Shown: positions 1 to 8,354 of the stretch, in pieces | How the letters are laid out: every line of letters begins with the position of its first letter | How positions within the stretch are numbered: the stretch's first letter is position 1 | Source of the DNA: JAFDZV01 sp964455525 | GTDB taxonomy: Bacteria; Bacteroidota; Ignavibacteria; OLB7 | Reading direction: 5' to 3' | Assembly (NCBI GenBank): GCA_964455525.1 | Contig: CAYVWR010000006.1 | Coordinates: forward strand, 186,001 to 250,000 | DNA: 64,000 nt | Notes under the pieces: model-generated | What the model was told of the DNA's origin: nothing | The model's database searches: none | What the model saw: only the letters and a program-made list of their open reading frames with translations | Position numbers and translations under genes: made by a program

Positions 1-522
1 AGCGATCACCGGCACATCAGGGAACAGTGCCCGCACCTCTTTCAACTGCCGGTACTCGGGGCGAAAATCATGTCCCCACTCGGAGATGCAATGCGCCTCA
101 TCCACTGCAATCAGCGATATCGGCAGCTTCTGTACGATCTCGATGAAGCCATCCATCAGAAGACGCTCTGGCGCCAGATACAGAAGCCGATAACGACCAC
201 GGAACAGATCGCTCAGCCGCCTGGACGACTCGCCGGAGGAAATCGAGCTATTCAGAAATGTGGCAGGAACACCGCTCTCGGTAAGGGAATCCACCTGATC
301 CTTCATCAACGATATCAACGGCGACACGACAATGGTAACACCTCCCAGCAGCAGGGCCGGAAGCTGATAGCAGAGCGATTTCCCCCCCCCGGTGGGCATC
401 AGCACAAAGCTGTCTCCGCCGGAGAGGACATGGTCGATCACCTCCTCCTGCATGGGGCGAAAGGAAGTATAGCCGAAATACCGCGTCAGAGCGGCGAGTT
501 TTCTGGGATCGGTCTGCGTCAT
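1..522 (-). CDS. recQ: ATP-dependent DNA helicase RecQ, N-terminal part (runs off the window)
   Basis: 3'-5' DNA helicase of recombination and replication-fork repair, acting in the cytoplasm. Only the first 174 codons are inside the window; the gene continues past base 1. The ATG at 522 gives MTQTDP. The RecQ entry motif FGYTSFRPMQ is at residues 16-25, Walker A PTGGGKS at 43-49, motif Ia region SPLISLMKDQV near 67-77, and the DEAH box with the RecQ aromatic loop (DEAHCISEWGHDFRPEY) at 141-157. This set of motifs is specific to RecQ among SF2 helicases. The helicase C, RQC and HRDC domains are not visible. About 240 bases separate its start from the next gene, with no overlap to suggest an operon. 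Confidence 0.95.
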   Translation of the reverse strand, partial: MTQTDPRKLAALTRYFGYTSFRPMQEEVIDHVLSGGDSFVLMPTGGGKSLCYQLPALLLGGVTIVVSPLISLMKDQVDSLTESGVPATFLNSSISSGESSRRLSDLFRGRYRLLYLAPERLLMDGFIEIVQKLPISLIAVDEAHCISEWGHDFRPEYRQLKEVRALFPDVPVIA

Positions 523-759
523 GTATGAAGCCTGCGCTGTGCCATTGGAACCGATGGTCTGATAACGAGCACTACAAAGACGAATCTAGAGCTTTTTTAG
601 CTCGTCTGCAGAGAGCTTGTTACAAGGCGAATGTTCAGAAGAATCGCACAACCGGCCACGGTTATAATTCGTCCCTACGATCCTCCGGGCAACTACGGGG
701 GGAGAAACACACAAGCCCACTTCTCCCCCCGCACACGCAGAGATCGCTAACCGAAGAAA

Positions 760-1452
760 TCAACGCGAGCCATACCTGGTCAGCACGGTGAATATGGTAC
801 GGTAGAGTATGCGTAGATCGAGCCACAGAGAAAGGTTGCTGACATAGTAGAGATCGTAGCTGAGCCGAACACGTGTGCTTTCGATATCGGCCGCATACCC
901 CAGATTCACTTGCGCCCAGCCGGTCATGCCGCATGGCACCACACGGCGATAGCCATACAGCGGGATATTCCGCTCGAACATATCGGCAACCGCCACATAT
1001 TCCGGGCGTGGGCCAACCAGGCTCATCTCTCCTTTGAACACGTTCCAGAGCTGCGGAAGCTCGTCCAGATGATACTCACGAAGGAACTTGCCAAGCCGGG
1101 TGATCCGGCTGTCGTTGACAGTGGTAAGCGGGCTGCCGTCATCGGCTCCGGCGTGCATGCTTCGGAACTTGACCATCATGAAACGAACACCACGATAGCC
1201 AACTCTCTCCTGGAGAAAAAATATAGGTCCGGGAGAAGCGATGCGAATCACCAGCATCAGCAGCAGAATAAGCGGAACTGTCGCAGGCGCCGACACAACG
1301 ATCATCAGGCGTTCAAAACAGGCTCGCAACCCCAGATACCGGGCAGAGGGGATAACTCCCGCCAACTGTTCCTCGGTAAACCGAACGCAGGACGCAGGTT
1401 CAGGCAGGGCAAATCCTCTCCTCTGCGTCTTTAACTGAGACGTAGGATGCAT
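760..1452 (-). CDS. Polyprenyl-phosphate sugar-1-phosphate transferase (bacterial sugar transferase family)
   Basis: Membrane-anchored enzyme that starts a polysaccharide by moving a sugar-1-phosphate from a nucleotide sugar to undecaprenyl phosphate. The protein has 230 residues. One hydrophobic anchor lies near residues 50-70 (VPLILLLMLVIRIASPGP), followed by the family motifs VKFRSM, LDELPQLWNVF and MSLVGPRPE and a C-terminal YDLYYVSNLSLWLDL segment. The N-terminal four-helix/CoA-binding part of WbaP-type enzymes is absent, so this is the short, catalytic-domain-only (EpsL/PglC-like) form. The ATG at 1452 follows a good ribosome site (AAGGAG). It lies just upstream, on the same strand, of the end of a polysaccharide deacetylase gene, which suggests an exopolysaccharide locus. 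The donor sugar cannot be told from sequence. Confidence 0.9.
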   Translation of the reverse strand: MHPTSQLKTQRRGFALPEPASCVRFTEEQLAGVIPSARYLGLRACFERLMIVVSAPATVPLILLLMLVIRIASPGPIFFLQERVGYRGVRFMMVKFRSMHAGADDGSPLTTVNDSRITRLGKFLREYHLDELPQLWNVFKGEMSLVGPRPEYVAVADMFERNIPLYGYRRVVPCGMTGWAQVNLGYAADIESTRVRLSYDLYYVSNLSLWLDLRILYRTIFTVLTRYGSR

Positions 1453-1479
1453 AGACGTTTCTCCTTCGCATGTGAGTGG

Positions 1480-2298
1480 CTAGATTCCTATCAATTTTCT
1501 AAGGGAGGTAAACTGGTAGTCATGTAGCAGTTGCTCAAGCTTCGAGAAGGTCTTCTCCAGATTGTAATATTGGCGCAGCGATCGAAGTGGCGAAAGGCGA
1601 ACCCGTGGTTGCTCAGGATCGATCTCCCACGGATGAAGATAAAAGATCACCGGTCGCCCCTGGTTATGGCATCGGGCAAAGAGCGATCGTGTAAGAGAAT
1701 ACGGGGAGAACCGGAAATAGGCTCCGCCGGCGCATGGCACACGTCGGCCGGCTATCTCAGCACAGCTTAAAGGGATTTCCAGAAGTGTATTGCGATGGCG
1801 ATAGATACCCAGTGGCGCACCGGCAATCCCATACCCAGGATGGATCTTAACAGGAAACACCGATGAATCATAGATAATTCCCCGCGCTTTCAGGATATCA
1901 AGCGCCCACAACGTTGATGGCAGCACTGTAAACGATGGCGCACGGAACCCTAGCACTTGATCGCCAATAATATCGTTGGTAATAGTGAGCGCACGATCAA
2001 GATCCTCGCCGAATGTGACGGGGTTCATGGCAGTCAATAATCGATGGGAATATCCGTGTGTGGCCACTTCATGCCCATCGTCGTAAATCTCGCGCACCAG
2101 ATCGGGATAATGCTCGGCAACCCATCCAAGCACAAAAAATGTTGCTTCAATCCGATGACGCTTCAGCAGCAATAAAATCCGTCGCGTTGTATCAACAATC
2201 CGTGGCGTACATCCGGCCCAGTCGCTTCGCCGGACAATATCATCGAGATTACTCGCACAGAACCAGTCCTCAACATCGAATGTAAGGGCATTGACCAT
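1480..2298 (-). CDS. Polysaccharide deacetylase, exosortase-type (DUF3473-like C-terminus)
   Basis: Predicted NodB-type carbohydrate esterase that removes N-acetyl groups from an extracellular polysaccharide. The start is set at the ATG at 2298 (MVNALTFDVEDWF), because the family normally begins almost directly with the TFDVED metal/catalytic motif; the frame stays open to a GTG at 2361. Visible motifs: TFDVEDWF near residue 5, ATFFVLGWVAEHYPDLV, the second metal motif EVATHGYSHRLL, GFRAPSFTV, and FYLHPWEIDPEQPR near the C-terminus, which is typical of the deacetylases linked to EPS/exosortase loci. It sits 28 bases upstream of the sugar transferase on the same strand, probably as one transcription unit. 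About 272 residues. Confidence 0.88.
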   Translation of the reverse strand: MVNALTFDVEDWFCASNLDDIVRRSDWAGCTPRIVDTTRRILLLLKRHRIEATFFVLGWVAEHYPDLVREIYDDGHEVATHGYSHRLLTAMNPVTFGEDLDRALTITNDIIGDQVLGFRAPSFTVLPSTLWALDILKARGIIYDSSVFPVKIHPGYGIAGAPLGIYRHRNTLLEIPLSCAEIAGRRVPCAGGAYFRFSPYSLTRSLFARCHNQGRPVIFYLHPWEIDPEQPRVRLSPLRSLRQYYNLEKTFSKLEQLLHDYQFTSLRKLIGI

Positions 2299-2589
2299 AC
2301 GTATTAAACGGTGTAATAAATGAATATTCGAGCGAATCCGTACTACCTGTGACGGCAGCACGGATCACATATCCGAATTACGGATCTCCTGCATCCCATG
2401 TATCCCTGCCAGATGCGGCAGGGCATATGAGAGGGATATCCACGTACACCGTAATTAATGGCCCATCATGCTCCTTATGCTGAAAACCAGCATCAGTTTA
2501 TCAATAGAATACCCACCGGGGAAAATTCATCTCATCTCCGTAACACACACCTCACCCGGAATGTTAGCGCCGTTTGTTCTTTGGCGCAT

Positions 2590-2619
2590 AAAAAAAATAG
2601 GGTCCGGCATGCCGGACCC
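2590..2619 (-). terminator. Rho-independent terminator after the thioredoxin-like gene
   Basis: Perfect 20-base palindrome GGGTCCGGCATGCCGGACCC (2600-2619). Read on the minus strand it is followed by an uninterrupted run of eight to nine T residues (2590-2598). It lies 39 bases past the stop of the thioredoxin-family gene. The rest of the 2299-2657 gap shows no gene. Confidence 0.85.
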
Positions 2620-2657
2620 TCCAAGAGTTCCATCAGGATATCGAACCGGGCATGGCA

Positions 2658-3224
2658 TTACCCGTTCTTTTTTCTCCACTTTATATTGCAGCCGATGCTT
2701 GGCTTCTGATCGGCATCAACCGGTGTGGCATTCAAGACCGCATCAAGCGCGTTCCGCATATCTACGCCAGTGACAGGAACAGTGCCTCCCGGCCGGGAGC
2801 TATCAAGCTGGCCGCGATAGACAAGTTTCTGCTCGCCATCGAATAGATAGAAGTCCGGCGTGCAGGCAGCCTGGTAGGCCCGTGCCACATCCTGCGTATC
2901 ATCGTGGAGATACACAAAGGGATAACCAAGCCGTACAGCTTCCTCCTTCATCCGCTCCGGGGAATCCTCCGGATAGCTGGCAGCATCGTTGGAGCCGATT
3001 GCGACGAAGGAAACACCACGCGGTATATAGTCGTTTGCCAGCGCTACAAGCGCCGACTGCACATGTTGTACATACGGACAGTGGTTGGAGATGAACATCA
3101 CAACGATGGCCTTTGCGGATTTCAGATCGTCCAGACGTACGACAGTTCCCGAAACGGTATCAGGAAGAGCAAACGCTGGCGCGTGCGTGCCAAGAGACAT
3201 CATCGTAGAGGGTGTTGCTGCCAT
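2658..3224 (-). CDS. Thioredoxin-family / AhpC-TSA-like redoxin
   Basis: Cytoplasmic redoxin of the PRX_like1 kind. The start is placed at the ATG at 3224 (MAATPSTMMSLG), giving 188 residues; the longer frame upstream has no family similarity. Seen: APAFALPDTVSG near residues 15-26, then VVMFISNHCPYVQHV with a single Cys49 in NHCPYV, which is diagnostic for this family (the resolving Cys of a thioredoxin CxxC is replaced by Tyr), and ACTPDFYLFDG with Cys121. GSNDAASYPEDSPERM is the usual mid-domain segment. Family members are thought to be thiol peroxidases or disulfide-related proteins; the substrate is unknown. Followed by a strong terminator at 2590-2619. Confidence 0.88.
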   Translation of the reverse strand: MAATPSTMMSLGTHAPAFALPDTVSGTVVRLDDLKSAKAIVVMFISNHCPYVQHVQSALVALANDYIPRGVSFVAIGSNDAASYPEDSPERMKEEAVRLGYPFVYLHDDTQDVARAYQAACTPDFYLFDGEQKLVYRGQLDSSRPGGTVPVTGVDMRNALDAVLNATPVDADQKPSIGCNIKWRKKNG

Positions 3225-3606
3225 GATAGTGCTATAATAATTGTGGCATCGTTCTATGTGCCAGAGGCACTGACAACAGAACGATGCTGAAGGAAATGTT
3301 TCATGCTGAACAGGGGAAGCTACTCTATCATCAGAATGGCCACCTGAAACCGCACCCCGGAAGACCACCTGCGCAGACGGCAAACCGCCTCTGACTTCCC
3401 CGTGGCATCGCTTGGGGCTTGGCAATGAGCGTTGCCCGCCCATGCAGACGACACCGTAAGATAGCGAAGCCACCTCTCGGCACCGAACCACGAACATACG
3501 TGCGCGAATGCTTCTGCAATCCCGCTCCTGATTCGCCCCAATACCGGCCAATCTACGGCGGCAGCATGGCCATACGTGCTCTTCAGGGCGCACCGTGCCC
3601 CGATCA
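3225..3606. other. Intergenic stretch without a supported gene
   Basis: 382 bases between the redoxin start and the end of the yjbQ-like gene. Open frames on both strands here are Arg/Cys/Trp-rich with no motif and no ribosome site, so none is called. It should hold the promoter of the redoxin gene, but no clear -35/-10 pair could be picked out. Confidence 0.5.
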
Positions 3607-4026
3607 TCACTCGCCGATGATCTTTATCAGGATACGCTTGTCGCGACGGCCATCGAACTCACCATAAAAGATCTCCTCCCATGTGCCAAGATCGAGATCA
3701 CCGTTGGTTACGGCCAGAGTGGTCTCGCGTCCCATCAATGTTCGTTTCAGATGAGCATCGGCATTATCCTCGCCGGTAAGGTTGTGCCGGTATTGGGCGA
3801 TAGGCTCATGTGGCGCCAGCTTCTCGGTCCAGACCTCGAAGTCATGCCACAGCCCGGATTCATTATCATTGACAAAAACGCTTGCGGTAATATGCATCGG
3901 GTTGACAAGGCAAAGCCCTTCCCGTATCCCGGATTTACGTACGGCTTCCCGTATCTGGTCGGTAATCCGCACGAATTCGATGGTCGTTCTGGTATGTACA
4001 CTGATCTCTTCACGATACGATTTCAT
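3607..4026 (-). CDS. yjbQ: YjbQ family protein (UPF0047, secondary thiamine-phosphate synthase-like)
   Basis: Small trimeric beta-barrel protein; E. coli YjbQ has weak thiamine phosphate synthase activity and its main role is unsettled. The 139 residues match the usual family length. Signature segments: NPMHITASVFVNDNE near 42-56, YRHNLTGEDNADAHLKRTLM near 79-98, TNGDLDLGTWEEIFYGEFDG near 108-127, and a terminal KRILIKIIGE. The conserved His and Asn of NPMHITASVFVNDN and the His in DAHLK form the family's putative metal site. No TPP riboswitch core is visible upstream. Confidence 0.93.
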   Translation of the reverse strand: MKSYREEISVHTRTTIEFVRITDQIREAVRKSGIREGLCLVNPMHITASVFVNDNESGLWHDFEVWTEKLAPHEPIAQYRHNLTGEDNADAHLKRTLMGRETTLAVTNGDLDLGTWEEIFYGEFDGRRDKRILIKIIGE

Positions 4027-4267
4027 GATGGCCCATTGATAAATTGTCCTGCATGCTTCAGATAGCCGAGAATATAAAAAGCTCTTTGAACATATCTACC
4101 TGCACAGGGATAACGATGTATGTGCTATGCATTCTCGATAAATCGCTGCACATTTGTCCTAGTAGTATATAATCAACGGGGCATCGGCATCATCATACAC
4201 TGACAATGATCCTGATGTTATGGCCCCGATCCCAACCGTCTATCACAAGATCAACAGGAGGCTGGCA

Positions 4268-4342
4268 ATGATCTCAACACAACAATCGGCTCCAGGAGTG
4301 ATTCCGGAGATACCCGGAAGGATCGCAGAGGGCTTCCGTTGA
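4268..4342 (+). CDS. Possible 24-residue leader peptide or small protein
   Basis: A very short frame that begins with ATG exactly six bases after a consensus AGGAGG (4256-4261) and ends at TGA 4342, 90 bases before the rsgA start. The peptide starts MISTQQSAPG and ends GRIAEGFR. It has no hydrophobic segment or known motif. The ribosome site is better than that of most genes in this window, which is the only support. It lies in the 406-base gap between yjbQ and rsgA, which otherwise shows nothing. Confidence 0.3.
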   Translation: MISTQQSAPGVIPEIPGRIAEGFR

Positions 4343-4432
4343 TCGGCCGTACACCATATATCCGTATGGTTGACCCGGATTCCTCTGTGAACGTTGGCGC
4401 AACAACTGATTCACATAGAGGAACCTTCAACA

Positions 4433-5497
4433 ATGACGTTGGAATCACTTGGCTGGCGCGCATTTTTTTCCGATGCATTCGATCAGTATCGTGCATCCGA
4501 ACTAATTCCGGCGCGCATAACACAGGAACATAGGAACGGTTATCTGGCATATTCAAGGCATGGCGAGTTCCGGGCTGAACTCGCCGGCTCGTTTCGGCAT
4601 CGTGCCGGTAGCAGAAGCAGAAGCGAACGGCCTGCGGTTGGAGATTGGGTGGCGCTCCAGTTTCATGACAACGGCAATCAGACGATGATCCACGGCGTGC
4701 TGCCTCGCGCAAGCGCATTCTCCCGCAAGGTCGCCGGGGTACGGTCGGAGGAACAGGTAGTGGCCGCAAATATCGACACGGTCTTTATCGTGGCAGGATT
4801 GGATGGCAACTTCAACCCGCGCAGAATCGAGCGGGCACTGATTCTGGCATGGGAGAGCGGGGCACAACCTGTGGTAGTGCTCAACAAGTGCGATCTCAGC
4901 GATGCGCTCGATGCACAGGTTGCCGAGATGCGGAACGTCGCGCTTGGGGTGCCTGTGCTTACAGCCAGCGCTACGGAAGGATCTGGGTTGGAAGCTCTGA
5001 CAGCATATGCAGGGCCGGGAAAGACCGTAGCGCTGATCGGCTCATCCGGCGTTGGAAAGTCGAGCATTACCAACCGGCTGGCGGGCATGAATGTGCAGAA
5101 GGTGGAGTATGTAAGCGAAAGCGTTGGCAAGGGTCGGCATACCACCACCCGGCGCGAGTTGATATCGCTTCCATCGGGAGGAGCCATCATCGATACGCCG
5201 GGCATGCGCGAGCTACAGCTCTGGGATGGCGATCAGGGGATCGGCGAGACCTTCGATGATGTTGAGGAGCTTGCCGCCCAATGCCGGTTTCGCGATTGCG
5301 ATCACCGGGATGAACCCGGCTGTGCCGTTGCACACGCACTGGCCGATGGACGTCTGGATGCGGGCCGCTTTGGCAATTACCGCAAGATGCAGCGCGAGAT
5401 CGCATATCTCGCATCACGCCAGGACACCCTGGCCAGACGCCAGCAGACGCGTGCATGGAAGCGTATCCATATGGAGTTGCGGCGAGGCAGACGATAG
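4433..5497 (+). CDS. rsgA: Ribosome small subunit-dependent GTPase RsgA (YjeQ)
   Basis: Circularly permuted GTPase that checks and matures the 30S subunit. The ATG at 4433 (MTLESLGWRAFF) follows AGAGGA and is preferred over an in-frame TTG at 4394; the protein has 354 residues, normal for the family. An OB fold occupies about residues 15-95 (RPAVGDWVAL). The G motifs appear in permuted order: NKCD (G4) near 150, SSGVGKSS (G1/Walker A) near 205, TTTRREL (G2), DTPGMREL (G3) near 255. A C-terminal zinc motif follows, CRFRDCDHRDEPGC. The basic C-terminus (RGRR) fits rRNA binding. A single-gene unit ending in a strong terminator. Confidence 0.97.
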   Translation: MTLESLGWRAFFSDAFDQYRASELIPARITQEHRNGYLAYSRHGEFRAELAGSFRHRAGSRSRSERPAVGDWVALQFHDNGNQTMIHGVLPRASAFSRKVAGVRSEEQVVAANIDTVFIVAGLDGNFNPRRIERALILAWESGAQPVVVLNKCDLSDALDAQVAEMRNVALGVPVLTASATEGSGLEALTAYAGPGKTVALIGSSGVGKSSITNRLAGMNVQKVEYVSESVGKGRHTTTRRELISLPSGGAIIDTPGMRELQLWDGDQGIGETFDDVEELAAQCRFRDCDHRDEPGCAVAHALADGRLDAGRFGNYRKMQREIAYLASRQDTLARRQQTRAWKRIHMELRRGRR

Positions 5498-5510
5498 CAG
5501 GACTGACAGA

Positions 5511-5544
5511 AGTGCTCTGGAAACCACGTTCCAGAGCACTTTAA
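5511..5544. terminator. Strong hairpin terminator between converging genes
   Basis: Twelve-base perfect stem (AGTGCTCTGGAA / TTCCAGAGCACT) with a six-base loop, 5511-5540, followed by TTAAA. It starts 13 bases after rsgA stops and faces the TPR-membrane gene coming from the other strand, so it probably works for rsgA and perhaps for both. Confidence 0.75.
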
Positions 5545-5584
5545 ACACTCTCCGGCACAACTCTCTACGCACGGCACGCTGTGC

Positions 5585-6559
5585 CTACCGTGCCGCAACG
5601 ATGGCAACCTTATAACTTGCGGGATATCCCGTTACCGGGTATTCAAGGTAGGTGGTCCGAACCATCCCTTCGGCTATAGGCGCATCCTTATCGGCAAGTA
5701 GGCGCAGACGCTTCGATGCGATCAACAGACCGTAGGTATCGTAGTCATCGATCCGTATCTCCATACCATGCAGCGGCACATCGCCGGTATTGTCGATCAG
5801 GAACTGTAGCTTACGGCTGGTGCCGACCCTATTATACATCTCGCGCAGCTCCACCTTCATTCCCTCCCCCTGCGGGCACTCCCAGACAACAGGTATGCCC
5901 TGCCCGAGCAATCCGATATCGGCATCCGATGCCGCCTGCGGAGAGGCTGTTGCCGCCATATGTTCCATGGTTGCCGGGTCCTCCTGGAGAGCCAGGCGCA
6001 TCGGCTCCTCAAACGTAAGGTCCGGCCACAGAAAAAGCCACCCGAGCACCGCCAGCCCAAAGAGTATCGGGATCACAAACAGCCATCGCTGTGGGGGAAT
6101 AGGTTTGCCACGCCGTCCGGCCGGAAGCAGTTGCTTGGCAGGTTCCAGCTCGTTCAGCAGAACATGCGCGGGATCGTAGTCGGGATAGAGTTGCAGCAAC
6201 TGTCTGGCAAGGCGCTCGGCACGGACACGATCATCGCTGCTACCGGTCGCCAGCCATCGTTCTTTATATGCCACGGCCAGCCCGTAGAGCGCGCGCAGAT
6301 CCGTAGGGTTCAGCGCCACCGCCTCCGACAGTTCTGCGATGGCATCCCCCCACCGCCTGTGTGCTCCATGCAGCAACCCGCGCTCGATGTATGCTTCCAC
6401 GGCTTTGTCGGCGGCGGCCATGTCGTCGTCCGACATCCCGAGGTCACGGGCGATCTCTTTTAAATCGTCGATAACAAGCGCACGCTGGTATTCGTTCTGA
6501 AGCAATGCCACCCGCCTGCTATAGTTCCGTAGGATCTCCTCCTGATTGCTTTTCTCCAT
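5585..6559 (-). CDS. TPR-containing single-pass membrane protein (paralogue 1)
   Basis: Function unknown. The ATG at 6559 (MEKSNQEE) has AGGAGG five bases upstream; the ATG at 6562 is an alternative. About 324 residues. An N-terminal helical module containing LKEIARDLGMSDDDMAAADK leads into one or two tetratricopeptide-type units (GDAIAELSEAVALNPTDLRA, then a second helix pair). Then comes a basic stretch, a transmembrane helix (WLFVIPILFGLAVLGWLFLW) and a roughly 140-residue C-terminal domain probably outside the cytoplasm (beta-rich, FLIDNTGDVPLHGMEIRIDD). The N-terminal half is clearly paralogous to the next gene upstream, which lacks the C-terminal domain. Confidence 0.8.
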   Translation of the reverse strand: MEKSNQEEILRNYSRRVALLQNEYQRALVIDDLKEIARDLGMSDDDMAAADKAVEAYIERGLLHGAHRRWGDAIAELSEAVALNPTDLRALYGLAVAYKERWLATGSSDDRVRAERLARQLLQLYPDYDPAHVLLNELEPAKQLLPAGRRGKPIPPQRWLFVIPILFGLAVLGWLFLWPDLTFEEPMRLALQEDPATMEHMAATASPQAASDADIGLLGQGIPVVWECPQGEGMKVELREMYNRVGTSRKLQFLIDNTGDVPLHGMEIRIDDYDTYGLLIASKRLRLLADKDAPIAEGMVRTTYLEYPVTGYPASYKVAIVAAR

Positions 6560-6872
6560 CATCCCCTCCTGATTGTGCTTGCGATAGGACTGGATCCCAC
6601 AGGACCATGCCGGGAAGGTCTGCGATGCGATGACAGCCATGTTGCACCGGCATCTCATCGTTCTTTCACGCTTCCAGAGCGGAGCCGTTACACAAGCTCC
6701 ATATCACCAAAAAAAAACGTATAGCCCTTTCAACACCCCGACCACGATAAAGGTTTAGCCGCAGAAACCGATGATGGCATCGCACAGAACATCGGCATCG
6801 GCGCCATCCCGCGCTTGTCCCTCTATGGGCCGTATCAGATACAATGTATCGGCATGGCCCCTCCTGTGGCCA

Positions 6873-7442
6873 TCACAGCCCGAGCACCCCGGTATCCCTG
6901 CGGCCGCCCCAGACAAGCAGGATGAACACAACCACAACGGCAATCAGGATCACCAGCCCAACCCACCGAAGCAGACGTTCGCGCGACCGTCCCGACATGG
7001 TGGCCAACGAAGGCCCGGAGGATTCGTTCAGCTCCTTCAATAACGCAAAGGAGGGGGCATGTCGGGGATCAACTCCCAACGCTTTTCCGGCGGCCTCCGC
7101 CGCAGCAGCCCGATCGGCAGGATGACCATCGGCCAGCCAGCGTCCCTTGTATGCAGAAGCAAGCCCATAGAATCCCCGGCTGCTTTCCGGATTCAACGCC
7201 ACTGCGCTTGAAAGATCGGCAACGGCAGCATCCCAGAGCTGGTGTTGGAGGTGGCCAAACCCGCGTTCCAGATGCCTGGCAGCGGCAGCATCGGCAGCAG
7301 CCATATCCTCATCGCTCATACCAAGTTCGCGTGCAACCGCCTTTAACTCGGCAAGTGTCGGCGCCTGATTTCCATCCTGTTGCAAGGCAAGCACCCGCTT
7401 CAGATAGCTATCAAGCGTTTCGCTTCGATCAATCCGGGACAT
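6873..7442 (-). CDS. TPR-containing membrane-anchored protein (paralogue 2, short form)
   Basis: Function unknown. The ATG at 7442 (MSRIDRSE) has GGAGG about five bases upstream; the ATG at 7445 is an alternative. About 189 residues. The N-terminal module (LKAVARELGMSDEDMAAADA) and the TPR unit (WDAAVADLSSAVALNPESSR) line up with the neighbouring gene at 5585-6559. The protein then ends in a transmembrane helix (VGLVILIAVVVVFILLVWGG) with a short basic tail. A tandem duplication with loss, or a later gain, of the C-terminal domain is the simplest reading. Probably a cytoplasmic TPR scaffold tethered to the membrane. Confidence 0.78.
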   Translation of the reverse strand: MSRIDRSETLDSYLKRVLALQQDGNQAPTLAELKAVARELGMSDEDMAAADAAAARHLERGFGHLQHQLWDAAVADLSSAVALNPESSRGFYGLASAYKGRWLADGHPADRAAAAEAAGKALGVDPRHAPSFALLKELNESSGPSLATMSGRSRERLLRWVGLVILIAVVVVFILLVWGGRRDTGVLGL

Positions 7443-7742
7443 CATTACCTCCGCATGAGTACTGGTAGAGTGTGACAACTGGTTTCATAGAGTGAAGCAC
7501 TCGCAGGCTCCGTCTCCAGCAGCCCCATGCAAATTTCCTACCGGGAGCTTACGCCGCCACCATCAATTCCGGGACTTTATCAACTCATCCAGGTCTGAAC
7601 CACCAGAATAATGGGACCGATGATCGTTCTGCCCCCCCGCAGTGCAACATTTCTGGCATAATTCTGTAGGCATTCCATCCAATCGCGTATCATCGTGCGC
7701 GATCAAGTACGAACAACAGTTGAATAAGCAGGAGATAGGGAA

Positions 7743-8063
7743 ATGGCACGTGGAATTATCAAAACTCTGGGACTGGCAGGCGCGGCCCTGACAGCCTGGT
7801 ATTTTCTTGATCCGAAGAAGGGTTCAGACCGACGCGATAACTTTATGAAGAGCGCAAAGGATCTCTATAACACGGCTGGCGATGAATTCGGCAGAATCGG
7901 CAAGGATATCTCCGGTGGCCTTTCCGAGACGCTCACCAAGGTGAGCGAGATGACCGGTATGGGTGCCGGGAACGGCAAGGAGTCCGAGGCAAGCGCCCAA
8001 ACGCCCGATATGCAGAACGCCGCGTCCCAGTCCGAGACGGCCAGCGCCCCTATCAGCGTCTGA
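7743..8063 (+). CDS. YtxH-like small membrane-anchored stress protein
   Basis: 106-residue protein with a short N-terminal hydrophobic helix (TLGLAGAALTAWYFLDP) followed directly by PKKGSDRRD, the pattern seen in YtxH/GvpP-type proteins, then a helical amphipathic stretch (MKSAKDLYNTAGDEFGRIGKD) and a low-complexity Ser/Ala/Glu tail. The ATG follows AGGAGATAGGGAA. Family members are often stress-induced, but no role is established. A hairpin follows at 8106-8134. Confidence 0.7.
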   Translation: MARGIIKTLGLAGAALTAWYFLDPKKGSDRRDNFMKSAKDLYNTAGDEFGRIGKDISGGLSETLTKVSEMTGMGAGNGKESEASAQTPDMQNAASQSETASAPISV

Positions 8064-8105
8064 TATGCCTTCCTGCTCCGGGCAGGTTGATCCAGCAACT
8101 GTATG

Positions 8106-8143
8106 GCGGGATATCCACATTATGGGTATCCCGCTTCATGTTT
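8106..8143 (+). terminator. Terminator-like hairpin after the YtxH-like gene
   Basis: Eleven-base stem GCGGGATATCC (8106-8116) / GGGTATCCCGC (8124-8134) with one G-U pair, then TTCATGTTT. It sits 43 bases downstream of the stop. Confidence 0.6.
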
Positions 8144-8354
8144 CACTGCGGAATATTGGTAGCGCGCACCTTGCACGCCCCCGCATATGCCTACACGACG
8201 GCAATATCTCCACAACGTCCTCTCTTGTATCTTTGTTGGGGCCATCCAAAGATGGAGGCATTCTCCAGAGCAACGGACCACCGGCTGGCATGGTATCTGA
8301 TGCAAGCCGCCCTGCGAAACAACCCTTTTCCACTCTGAAGCATTAACACACACA

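Noticed and set aside
3320..3610. Minus-strand frame of 96 codons between the redoxin and yjbQ
   Set aside because: Overlaps yjbQ's end, is Cys/Trp/Arg-rich and has no motif.
8064..8354. Possible yybP-ykoY Mn2+ riboswitch upstream of terC
   Set aside because: TerC genes often have it, but the conserved core was not found; only a terminator-like hairpin for the upstream gene is present.
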